Assembly: GCA_021234155.1 (NCBI GenBank)
Contig: JAJEKV010000885.1
Span: forward strand, 1-64,000
Source: Isoetes taiwanensis
Lineage: Eukaryota; Streptophyta; Lycopodiopsida; Isoetales; Isoetaceae
Length of the DNA: 64,000 bases
Direction of reading: 5' to 3'
The notes beneath the pieces are model-generated. The model was not told where the DNA came from and made no database searches. It saw only the letters and a list, made by a program, of their open reading frames with translations. Positions 12,471 to 22,508 of this stretch are shown one piece after another. The translations under genes were made by a program, and so were the position numbers. How positions within the stretch are numbered: the stretch's first letter is position 1; the number at the start of each line of letters is the position of its first letter.

Positions 12471-12752
12471 TTATTGTTTTATGATGTAAACTACTTGGGC
12501 AATGCATGCCATTTGCGACCTCCGCTTCCGATGTGTAATGATTTGGGCAAGATGCAGCTTATTTGTAACATATAAAGTGGTGTTACCAACATACATTCTG
12601 ATGTTGCAACAATGCAACTCTTATTTCCTTTTCCAAGCAAAAAATTAGTGTTTCTATGTATGAAGTGAGCTTTTAGTGATGGTTATTGTTTTATGATGTA
12701 AACTACTTGGGCAATGCATGCCATTTGCGACTTCCACTTCCGATGTGTAATG
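12471..12752 (+). repeat. 70-bp direct repeat pair
   Basis: The segments 12,471-12,540 and 12,682-12,752 are nearly identical, sharing TTATTGTTTTATGATG, then ACTTGGGCAATGCATGCC and TTCCGATGTGTAATG. They lie 211 bp apart, consistent with a local duplication inside a KLCR intron or flank. Confidence 0.85.
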
Positions 12753-12978
12753 CTGCTTCGAACTATCAATTGGAATTGTTTGACAATGACATGCTTTTGG
12801 GCCTCTGCAAGGGTGCCGTGGTGTTGTCTTGACATGAAGACTTGCAGTAAGACATAACAGGTTATTCTCCAAACCTTTTAAATTCTGGATTTAAATGGGA
12901 ATTTAAACATTAGTAATGAAACATTTTATCATTTAAAACACATTTTGTATAATACTTAAGCCAAACAATGAATAGCAG

Positions 12979-14190
12979 TGGAAACTGTTGGTCCTATCAG
13001 AAAGCAGTTATTGTGTAACTGGTCTATTAAAGGGGAGAACCATGCATCTATTGCCTCTGTATTTGTAAGTCTGGCCATATCTTTGAGGACTGGGTGTGAA
13101 AGCGGTGTCAGAATTTTTGGGAGACATGGGGCTGATTATGTGCCAGATGATCTTGCGAGTGGCTTGGTAAAAGTTGCATCATCAGCAGATTTTCTACAAT
13201 GGTGGATAGTGGATAGCCGCACACATGGAACTACCCACGAAAAAATAAAGGGAATGTCCAATTATATAATTTGGACCCCATAAAATACAATGCTAATAGA
13301 TGTTTGGTTTGGTAATTGAAAAGCTTATCAACGGATTAAAACTCCTGCCCTTTCGGGTTTTCGAGGAAAAACCCTAGTGATAAGCCTTGACAAGGGCTTG
13401 GACAAACGTGAGGCTCGAATTCGGCCCCAAAAACCCACGAATGGAGAAGTCAAAGCTGCTGCCGCTTGCCAACCTGTACCTGCACATCATCAACACTAGA
13501 AAAAATGTGACAAAACAACCTCCCAAAGTGGAGGGGCTGATCACGCGTGCCACGCGACAATAAAACAAAAACCTCTTCAAATAGAGGGGTTGGTCACGCG
13601 TGCCAGGCGACAAATACATTAAACAAAGAAGGGGGGAAGGGTGGGTTCAAAGAAAAGAGAATAAGGTACTGCTGAGAGAGAAGAGGAAGCACCGATGAGA
13701 CGTTGATGAAGAACCTCGCCTAATATAGCGATCTCCCAACCAGAGAAGGCATGCGCCGTATGCATGCATGCAAGACATGCATGCTCGCCCCATTCTAGAA
13801 TTTTGATCCGATGGCTCGGATCGATGGGATCAATTTATGAAGCCATGAATGAAAGAGAGCAGGCCTTATGCCTGCTTCAGAAGGCACTTGATATTCTTAA
13901 AGTTGTGCCTGGAGAACAGAGTGCAGCTGCAGGTGTAGAAGCTCAGATGGGAGTCGTGCTTTATATGTTAGGAAATTATTCTGAAACTTATGCCGCCTTC
14001 AAGAATTCCACAAAATAGCTTCGAGCAGGAACTGAGAAAACAACCCTGTTAGGGATCCTCCTAAATGAGATGGGACTGGCAAGCATAGAATTATATCAAA
14101 TTCCAAACGTTGTTGCATTCTTTGAAGAAGCAAGAAGCATTCTGGAAGAGACTATTGGCCCTCATCATCTAGATGAAGGCCTTAACACAA
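12979..14190 (+). pseudogene. KLCR: Kinesin light chain-related (KLCR/CMU) TPR protein, broken
   Basis: Plant KLCR proteins are tetratricopeptide-repeat proteins that bind cortical microtubules at the plasma membrane. After an acceptor (AATAGCAG) at 12,978 the frame reads WSYQKAVIV, then after a frameshift GENHASIASVFVSLA, a TPR helix pair and ASGLVKVAS. The frame is then cut by a 648-bp mobile element (13,182-13,829). It resumes in phase with SIYEAMNEREQALCLLQ, GVEAQMGVVLYMLGNYSETY and, after an in-frame TAG (14,016-14,018, where the family has Lys-Leu-Arg), LRAGTEKTTLLGI and FFEEARSILEETIGPHH. The order and spacing match two and a half TPR units of the C-terminal half of KLCR. The family similarity rests on remembered sequence features, not on a search. 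The frameshift, stop and insertion all argue for a pseudogene. Confidence 0.8.
13182..13829 (-). mobile_element. Helitron-like element (TCCCATCG...CTGCTGA), copy 1, inside KLCR
   Basis: Comparison with the inverted copy at 25,489-26,078 fixes both ends, because the flanks diverge exactly there. Read on the minus strand the element starts TCCCATCGATCC, preceded by A, and ends AAAATCTGCTGA, followed by T. There are no terminal inverted repeats and no target duplication. TC...CTGA in an A|T site is the Helitron signature. A hairpin (GGGTAG...CTATCC here, GGGTAG...CTACCC in copy 2) lies about 30 bp before the 3' end, further away than in classical Helitrons. The KLCR frame is in phase on both sides, so the insertion split a formerly continuous exon. 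The element has no coding capacity. Confidence 0.7.
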
Positions 14191-14330
14191 TGGTGAAGAC
14201 CTTTGTACAACCTTATCTTTGTATAGGTTAAATATTGACATGTGCAGTATAGCTTCTCGAAATGCTCATGTTCCATGTCTATCAAGCAAAAATCTAGTTT
14301 AAAATACTAGCAATGTATGTTATATTATTA

Positions 14331-16233
14331 TCTTATATTATAATGTTATACCGTAAGTGCGTAGTGCATCGAGCCCTAATTTGAATGGCCGAGATCATAT
14401 GGATGCATCCGAAGGCCTAGATTTATTGCACGACTTACCAACACTGTGATTGGTCATGCTTCGATCTCTTAAGGGGAAAGGGTAAATGAAAAGGGGGAAA
14501 AGGAAAAGGGAAGTGGAAAGAGAGAATGTGAAGGGCAAAAAGGCATGGGGAAAAGGGAAAAGGGTAAAAGGAAAAGGGAAAAGGGTGGGGATAAGAGAAG
14601 AGAAAAGGCATGGAAAACGAAAAAAGGAAAGGGAACCCGGAAAAGGGCACGAGGGAAGGAGGAAGAGATAAAGTGGAAAAGGTAAAATGAAATGAAAAAA
14701 AAAAAAAAAAAGGAAAAGGTTTGAAAAAGGAGAAAATGAAGGAGAAAAAAAAAGCATGGAAAAGGGGAGGAGAAAAAAGCATGGAAAAAAGGAAGGAGCA
14801 TGGGAAAAGGGGGAAAAAGAGAAGCCTTGAGGAAAGAGGAAAAAGGAAGGGACAAATGGTATAGGAAAAGGGAAAAAAAAAAAAAAAAAGAGAGGGGAAA
14901 GGGAAGGGAAAAACGCATCAAGAAAAGGGGAAGAGTGAAAGGTTGAAAAAATGAGGAAAAGGGAAGGGACAAGGGGAACAAGAAAAGGATGGGGAGAGGG
15001 GAAAAGAAAAGGGGCATAGAAAAAAGGAAAGTGAGAAGAAAGAAAAGGAAAGGAAAAGGGGGAAAAGGGAACCTAGGTAAAGGTCACAAGTAAAAAGAAA
15101 GAGGGAAACGAAAAGGGAAGGGGGGAAGGCATGAGAGAAAAGGGAAGAGGAAAATGGTGAAGAGAGGGAAAAAGAAAAAAAAAAAAAAAAAAGGGCAAGA
15201 GAGAAAGGGTGGAGAAAAGAGGAAAATGGTATAGGAAATAAGAGAATAAAATAAATGTGCAAAAAGGCATGGAAAAAGGAAAAAGGAAAAGGAAAGGAAG
15301 GAAAAGCATGGTGAAAAGGATCGACAAAGGAGGAAAACGGAAAGAAAAAAAATCCATCAAGAAAAGGAAACGGGAAAAAGGGAAAGGGAAAGGGAAGAAG
15401 GGGAGTGATGGAGGGGAGGGAAAGGAAAAAGGATGAGGAAAGGAAAAGAGAAAAGAAAAAAGGAAGGGTTAAAGAAGGGAAATTGCATGGGAAGAGGGAA
15501 AGGGTGGGAAAAGGAGGAAAAGGAAGCACGGGAAAAATAGAAAGAAGAAAAGGGTGGGAAAAAGGGCATCGGAAAAGGGAAATAGAAAAGAAAAAAGAAT
15601 GGAAAAGGGGGGAAAGAGAGAGAGGCACGGAAAAGAAAAATGAGGAAATGGAAAAGGGGAAAAGAAAAAGGGAACATGGAAAAGGGAAAGAGGGAAAGGG
15701 GGAGGAGATAGAAAAAGGGAAGGTAAAAAGGGCATGGAAAACGGAGGGGGGAAAAAGAAAATGGAAGGGAAAAGGGGCACACAAAAAAGGGAGAAAAAAG
15801 TGGGAAAAAGGAGGAAAAGAGAAGGAAAAATAGGCATGGAAAAGGGCTAAAGAGTAAAAGGTTGAGAAAAGAGAAGACATGGAAAAAGGGTGGGGAAAAG
15901 AGAAGGCATAAAAAAAAAGAGAAAGGGGAAGGAAAAAGGGCAAAGAAAAAAAAAGAGAATAGGGAAAAGGTGGAGAAAGGAGCAAAAGGAAGGGAAAAAG
16001 GTTATCTGAATGGGAAGGGGAAGGAAAGGGATGGGAAAAACAAGGAAACATGTGAGAAAGACGAGAAAAAAAGGAAAAGAAAAAAAAAAAGTAGAGAAAA
16101 ATAAGAAAAAAAATGAAATGCTGGATAGATAAAAAAAAAAGGGAAAGGGAAAGGGATAGGGCTTTTCTCACTGCATCCCAAAGCATTTACATGCTCTCAA
16201 CTTATGCCCAGCAACGCTGGGCACCATTACTAG
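14331..16233 (+). mobile_element. Non-autonomous Helitron, copy 2 (purine-tract family), complete
   Basis: This is the best-preserved copy. The left end TCTTATATTATAATGTTA is preceded by A and shares about 140 bp with copy 1, including GTGCGTAGTGCATCGAGCCC. The right end has a perfect 7-bp stem hairpin GCCCAGCAACGCTGGGC (16,206-16,222), then seven bases, then CTAG (16,230-16,233) followed by T. The hairpin-to-CTRR spacing is the classical Helitron 3' terminus. The interior is a 1.7 kb purine tract with no transposase. It starts about 140 bp downstream of the last recognisable KLCR codon. Confidence 0.88.
14471..16160 (+). repeat. Purine-only tract 2
   Basis: About 1.7 kb of A/G-only plus strand, of the same word type as tract 1. 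It starts at the same point of the Helitron (CTCTTAAGGGGAAAGGG) and ends at the same point (GGGAAAGGGAAAGGGATAG). Internal order differs strongly from tract 1 but is largely collinear with tract 3. Minus-strand open frames here are artefacts of composition. Confidence 0.9.
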
Positions 16234-17264
16234 TTTGATGTTATATTTGTGTGGTTAATTCAAGCAGGCATTGCATTGACAAATGTTAGACATTATGATT
16301 TGATACAGAAAGATTTTTGTATACTGATGCCCAGAGGGAAGATAAATGTTCGGTTTGAGATCCAATTGGAGATGGTTTTCACGCGAATTCCAAGTTGACA
16401 CAAACTCCCTCATAGTGCATTTAGGAAAGAGAAATGTTCGCGGCGGCCTTGGCTGCCGCGATAAGTTTCTTGTACTAATTATCTAAATTGTGAGATGGCA
16501 TGGGCATTGTCATTTTGTTACGTCCACAACTTTTTTATATCCCTCATTTTATAACGTTCGAGCATTCAATTCCACGATGTTTTTAACTATGTGACATAAA
16601 GCTTTGAACCAATTTATTACATGCTTTCGCAACATATATAATTGGGAATGTCCGATAGGGACGTCCAGGTGGTAAGAAATGTGAAGCTCTAAAGCTTAAC
16701 GCATGTTTTTCCCGGACATTTTTTGCAAGCAGAAAAGAAAAGAAGAAATGATGTTCCGGTTCTATTAGGCCAACACTAAACATGCATGTCAATGATCACA
16801 AAATGGTCTATAAAAACTGGGTGTAACGGGTTGTGGGTGTGATGAAGTTGGTGAAGAGAAATGTTAAAGGCCATGTGATAAATTTCTTGTAGTAATAATT
16901 TGAAGAGGTTGTTGTTTCATTGTTGGCTAGAATACACAATGCCATTTGGAGGGGGCAAGGATAATATAGAGGAACGCTATAAGATTCATTAATAAATACA
17001 CCAAACGATTGTACATGAAACTATGAATTTGATATGACATTGTTATATGCTTTTACCAAAAAGGATTACCTTACAAAGCTATAGGAATTTGTGTTGGAAA
17101 GCTCGTCTTCGGTCTAAAGGGAGGTAGTGGCATTTTGTGTTAGTCGTTATTTTATTTGGTTGAATAGGACTTGAAGATTTTCTCAGAACATTTAGAACCT
17201 TGCAAGATGAACGTCAAACAACTTTAGGCTTTTGTTGATCAATGACAAAAAAGCATAAAAGATT

Positions 17265-17426
17265 AGAAGTGTAGGTTAGTTAAAACTCGATCTAAGTATC
17301 AATGGAAAAGCATAAAATAATAACCTTTAAGTGTAGGTTAGTTGAAACTCGATCTAAATATAAATGGAAATTTGAACCCTTAATCTATATTATAAGAAAC
17401 CAATGCCCTAACCACATAGCTATAAC
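17265..17426 (-). mobile_element. tRNA-derived SINE-like element (unit A)
   Basis: On the minus strand an A-box-like word TAGCTATGTGGTTAGGGC (17,421-17,404) is followed at tRNA spacing by a B-box-like word GGGTTCAAATTTC (17,379-17,367). No acceptor stem pairs, so it is not a working tRNA. The DNA after the B box contains a duplicated word, GTTAACTAACCTACAC-like with AGATCGAGTTT, at about 17,330-17,368 and 17,270-17,305. This arrangement fits a tRNA-derived SINE with a duplicated body. Ends and target duplication were not resolved. Confidence 0.5.
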
Positions 17427-19162
17427 ATGAAATTGAAGGTAAATTGGTGCTCAACGTCATGACAAAGTAAAATGAGAATCCCGAGTCTAGGCTTTAAAAA
17501 TCAACACGCTAAGCACATGATGAAGAGATGTGTAATCTGAAGAATATGTTTCCAAGCACTATCGCGGAAAAGTCGGACTCAATGGGGTTCCCGCTCTAGA
17601 AAAGCTCAATGGGTTCATGCTCTGGGTTAGAAAGCTGCAAAACGCATGCCAATCTATGGTAAGACAACAGGGGAAAAATCTAATGTAGGCTATGAAGAAC
17701 TATCAACAATGGAAATCAAGGGAGAACCATCGATTTAGTTAAGGAACTTAACAAATTAGTTTAGTGAAGTGTCATATCATGCATTATTGTCATGTAAATA
17801 TGTTGTATAGGTATATGGTATGAACGTAAGTTATTAAGGTTATAAACGTAAGGGGTTATAAAACCAGTGCGCCTTAAAAGGTGAGCACCCCTTAAAGCGG
17901 GGATGTCACCTATCTGCTCCTCCGGGAGTGTGGACTAACGGGCCTGGCTAGACTCGGGCCACGGATCTGCTTCGGCGGGATCACCCCGCGTGGCTGGCCG
18001 CCATCGTGAGCTCCAACAGAGAAGGGCGGCGCCTGTTACATCGGCGTGCCGAAGGCAAAAGTGGAAGCCAAAAGGCAAAAAGGAGAAGCCGATTGTTGCC
18101 GTGAAACCAGCATAGGCAGCGTGAGCAGGCCATGAAGCAAAGTAGAAGGGATTTACTTGAAATAGTGGTAAGCAAAGGCCAATCGGGTTAGAGTAACCAA
18201 AGTAATCGTGAGCCATATTCGGATTGAGGCTTTAAACGTATAGGATTGACGCCAAGGTTGGATTCCAGGGCAGGGGGATGAGAGTGCATGCAAATTTTGG
18301 AGCTCAAGATGGAGAGAAAAAGATTAGTCTAGTGCTAATTAGGGACAAGAAATAGAAAAAACGAACCTGGTACCATGCAAATCTGCAAAAATAAAAACCA
18401 GTTACAAAGCTTCGAGCCCAAATTTGAACCCGATGGGAACGCCATGGAAGGAAATCCAAGCAGGAGGCGACTCCGAGGCATGCAATGCGACATGAAGGAG
18501 GATCGACATCTGAAGGATGCAAGCAGTTTCCGAAGAACACAGAGGTGGAAGTAGATTAGAAAGAATCACTGCAGTAAATAAGGAGATCCGATGTCCCATC
18601 AAAATTTCTTCCCCGCGACACAAACACGCCGATGCTACATGCAAGGAAAGTATGACATAAAGACCAAAGCCACAGAACCGCAAATCAAGCTTGTAAGCAA
18701 ATCAACCCCTCAATAAGCTCGCAATCGAAATCAATTGTCCAATATGAAATCAACCAAATCTATTATACAATCTGATGGTCCTCCAAAGCATGCGATCTGT
18801 CCCTCCCCAAAGATGCATACTTCAAAGATATAGAAAGCGCAGAGAATTTGCAAACATAAAGAAGCTACGGTAGAATTTGCAAACATAGAGAAAGCATCGC
18901 AGAGAATGTGTGTTGCTTCCAAAGGAGGGCTGGAGAGAAAAACCGGGGTTCTTAAAGATCACCGTGGAGGATGTCGAAGAAGCCAACTCAATAAACACCG
19001 CCGCAAGAAAATCAGATGTGTAGAGAGGGAAGCAAATGGATAAGGGAAGAGATGGGTGAGTAGAGGGAAGCAACGAGAATAGAAGACGAGCTGTTGATGA
19101 GAAGACCGATAACCTGGCCTGAAAGAGGAAAAAAGCCTTTATGTAGTAGCTCGTCCCTTCCC

Positions 19163-19192
19163 AGAATGGCGATTCGATGGCTCGGATCGATG
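19163..19192 (-). mobile_element. Partial 5' end of the TCCCATCG element family (unit A)
   Basis: On the minus strand CATCGATCCGAGCCATCGAA and the following TCGCCATTCT match the first 30-40 bp of the Helitron-like elements at 13,829 and 25,489, but the terminal TCC is replaced. The adjoining minus-strand sequence shares only loose similarity (CTTCATCAAC..CTC). The unit-B counterpart is at 24,248-24,277. It may be the 5' end of a longer, diverged member. Confidence 0.4.
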
Positions 19193-19708
19193 CTATTATT
19201 TTGAAAAAGCTAAGTCAATGGTTAATGGTTGAGGCAGTTAATGGTTATTATCACATGTTGATAAGGTTTGAACTTGAGAATAGATCGTGGTTCAATAGAG
19301 TGAAGGCAACTATGATAGGAAAAACATAGCAGGTTCCCAGTTATATGAAAACATGAAGCCACGCTATCCCAAGAGGTCGGGATCAGGCCGAAATGGCTGG
19401 ATCCAATCCTACAAAGACAAGAAGTAATCTACTAGGGACGAGCAGACAATAAGGTGATTGAGTTCGGCTTCAAATATTACCATTGGGCATTGAATATTTG
19501 TAAGAGTAATTTATTCAATTTCGTCTCAATCCCTCTCAATAAGCATTATCTTCAAAGATAGCTTATTATTTGAATAACTAAGGTCTATACTAGAAGTTGA
19601 AATTTGAAATAAAGACTTAAGTTCTTGTGCTTGTTGTCTTGATCTAATCATTAGTATTTAATTCCAACATTATTTTCACTTGGCTACATTAAAGCTCGAA
19701 TTTTAAAG

Positions 19709-21329
19709 AACTATGATTGGTCATGCTTCGATCTCTTAAGGGGAAAGGGTAAATGAAAAGGGGGAAAAGGAAAAGGGAAGTGGAAAGAGAGAATGTGAAG
19801 GGCAAAAAGGCATGGGGAAAAGGGAAAAGGGTAAAAGGAAAAGGGAAAAGGGTGGGGATAAGAGAAGAGAAAAAGGCATGGAAAACGAAAAAGGGAAAGG
19901 GAACCGAGAAAAGGCACGAGGGAAGGAGGAAGAGATAAAGTGGAAAAAGGTAAATGGAAAGGGCATGAAAAAAAAAAAGGAAAAGAGGAAAAGGTTGAAA
20001 AAGGAGAAAATGAAGGAAAAAAAAAGCATGGAAAAGGAGGAGGAAGAAAAAAGCATGGAAAAAGGAAGGAGTATGGGAAAAGGGGAAAAGAGAAGCCTTG
20101 AGGAAAGAGGAAAAGGAAGGACAAATGGCATAGGAAAAGGAAAAAAAAAAGGAAGAGGGAAAGGGAAAAAAAACGATCAAGAAAAGGGGAAGAGTGAAAG
20201 GTTGAAAAAAATGAGGAAAAGGGAAGGGACACGGGGGAACAAGAAAAAGGATGGGGGAGGGAAAAGAAAAGGGGCATAGAAAAAGGGAAAGTGAGAAGAA
20301 AAAAAAAGGAAAGGGAAAAGGGGAAAAGAGAACCTAGGTAAAGGTCACAAGGAAAAGAAAGAGGGAAACGAGAAAAGGGAAGGGGGAAGGGCATGAGAGA
20401 AAAGGGAAGAGGAAATGGTGAAGAGAGGGGAAAAGAAAAAGGGAAAGAAAAAGGGCAAGAGAGAAAGGGTGGAGAAAAGAGGAAAATAGGTATAGGAAAT
20501 AAGAGAATGAAACAAATGTGCAAAGGGCATGGAAAAGGGAAAAGGAAAAGGAAAAGGAAGGAAAAAGTGCACAAATGAAAAGGATCGACAAAGGAGGAAA
20601 ACGGGAAAGAAAAATCCATCAAGAAAAGGAAAGAAAAAGGGAAAAGGGAAAGGGAAGCGGGGAGTGGATGAAGGAGGGAAAAGGAAAAAGGACATGAGGA
20701 AAGGAAAAGAGAAAAGAAAAAGGAAGGGTTAAAGAAGGAAAATTGCACTGAAGAGGGAAAGGGTGGGAAAAGGAGGAAAAGGAAGCAGGGGAAAATAGAA
20801 AGAAGAAAAGGGTGGGAAAAGGGCATCTGAAAAGGGAAATAGAAAAGAAAAAGAATGGAAAAGGGGGGAAAAGAGAGAGAGGCAATGGAAAAAAAGAAAA
20901 TGAGGAAAATGGAAAAGGGAAAAAAAAAGGGAAACATGGAAAAGGGAAAAGAGGGAAAGGGGTGAGGAGATAGAAAAGGAAGGTAAAAAGGGCATGGAAA
21001 AACGGGAGGGGAAAAGAAAATGGAAGGAAAAGGGCACAAAAAAAAGGAGGAAAAGAGTGGGAAATGAGGAAAAGAGAAGGGAAATGGCGGCAAAAGGGAA
21101 GGGAAAAGGTTATGGAAAAGGGAAGGGGAAAAAAGGGGTGGGAAAACAAGGAACATGTGGAGAAAGACGAAAAAAAAGGAAAAGAAAAAAAAAAGTAGAG
21201 AAAATAAGAAAAAATGAAATGCGGGATAGAGCAAAAGGGAAAGGGAAAGGGATAAGGCTTTTCTCACTGCATCCCAAAGCATTTACATGCTCTCAACTTA
21301 TGCCCAGCAACGCTGGGCACCATTACTAG
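19709..21329 (+). mobile_element. Helitron copy 3, 5'-truncated by the duplication
   Basis: It lacks the terminal TC because the duplication breakpoint lies about 120 bp inside the element. The right end is intact: hairpin GCCCAGCAACGCTGGGC at 21,302-21,318 and CTAG at 21,326-21,329, followed by T. It is a copy by segmental duplication, not an independent insertion, as the 3' flank is the same as in unit A. Confidence 0.85.
19740..21254 (+). repeat. Purine-only tract 3
   Basis: About 1.5 kb of A/G-only plus strand. It is collinear with tract 2 but differs by many small indels and A-run length changes, far more than the flanking duplicated DNA. This points to slippage-driven divergence after the duplication, or to sequencing error in homopolymers. 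Confidence 0.9.
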
Positions 21330-22349
21330 TTTGATGTTATATTTGTGTGGTTAATTCAAGCAGGCATTGCATTGACAAATGTTAGACATTATGATTTGAT
21401 ACAGAAAGATTTTTGTATACTGATGCCCAGAGGGAAGATAAATGTTCGGTTTGAGATCCAATTGGAGATGTTTTTCACGCCGAATTCCAAGTTGACACAA
21501 ACTCCCCTCATAGTGCATTTAGGAAAGAGAACGTTCAAGGCGGCCTTAAAGGGCCGGGGAAAGTTTCTTGTACTAATTATCTAAATTGTGAGATGGCATG
21601 GGCATTGTCATTTTGTTACGTCCACAACTTTTTTATATCCCTCATTTTATAACGTTCGAGCATTCAATTCCACGATGTTTTTAACTATGTGACATAAAGC
21701 TTTGAACCAATTTATTACATGCTTTCGCAACATATATAATTGGGAATGTCCGATAGGGACGTCCAGGTGGTAAGAAATGTGAAGCTCTAAAGCTTAACGC
21801 ATGTTTTTCCCGGACATTTTTTGCAAGCAGAAAAGAAAAAAAGAAATGATGTTCCGGTTCTATTAGGCCAACACTAAACATGCATGTCAATGATCACAAA
21901 ATGGTCTATAAAATCTGGGTGTAACGAAGTTGTGGGTGTGACGAAGTTGGTGAAGAGAAATGTTAAGGCCGCCGCGATAAATTTCTTGTAGTAATAATTT
22001 GAAGAGGTTGTTGTTTCATTGTTGGCTAGAATACACAATGTCATTTGGAGGGGGCAAGGATAATATAGAGGAACGCTATAAGATTCATTAATAAATACAC
22101 CAAACGATTGTGCATGAAACTATGAATTTGATATGACATTGTTATATGCTTTTACCAAAAAGGATTACCTTACAAAGCTATAGGAATTTGTGTTGGAAAG
22201 CTCGTCTTCGGTCTAAAGGGAGGTAGTGGCATTTTGTGTTAGTCGTTATTTTATTTGGTTGAATAGGACTTGAAGATTTTCTCAGAACATTTAGAACCTT
22301 GCAAGATGAACGTCAAACAACTTTAGGCTTTTGTTGATCAATGACAAAA

Positions 22350-22508
22350 AAGCAGGTTAGTTAAAACTCGATCTAAGTATCAATGGAAAAGCATAAAATA
22401 ATAACCTTTAAGTGTAGGTTAGTTGAAACTCGATCTAAATATAAATGGAAATTTGAACCCTTAATCTATATTATAAGAAACCAATGCCCTAACCACATAG
22501 CTATAACA
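22350..22508 (-). mobile_element. tRNA-derived SINE-like element (unit B)
   Basis: This is the duplicated counterpart of the element at 17,265-17,426, with the same A-box-like and B-box-like words. One copy of the duplicated downstream word is shortened in this unit. Confidence 0.45.

Larger units (their letters stand above)
14451..19708 (+). repeat. Tandem duplication, unit A (5.26 kb)
   Basis: The unit begins inside Helitron copy 2 (TGATTGGTCATGCTTCGATC) and ends at TTAAAGCTCGAATTTTAAAG. Unit B repeats it directly from 19,709. Outside the purine tract the two are almost identical, with scattered substitutions and small indels (unit B lacks about 19 bp present around 17,250 in A). The unit carries the Helitron body, 3.5 kb of unassigned DNA (16,234-19,708) and a tRNA-derived SINE. 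The unassigned part has a GC-richer stretch at 17,870-18,130 and short open frames that are conserved between units only because the duplication is young. Confidence 0.9.

Noticed and set aside
18304-18540. 78-codon minus-strand frame nearly identical to one at 23,393-23,629 (also 16,583-16,792 and 21,681-21,890)
   Set aside because: Conservation follows from the recent 5-kb tandem duplication, as non-coding parts are equally conserved. No family is recognised.
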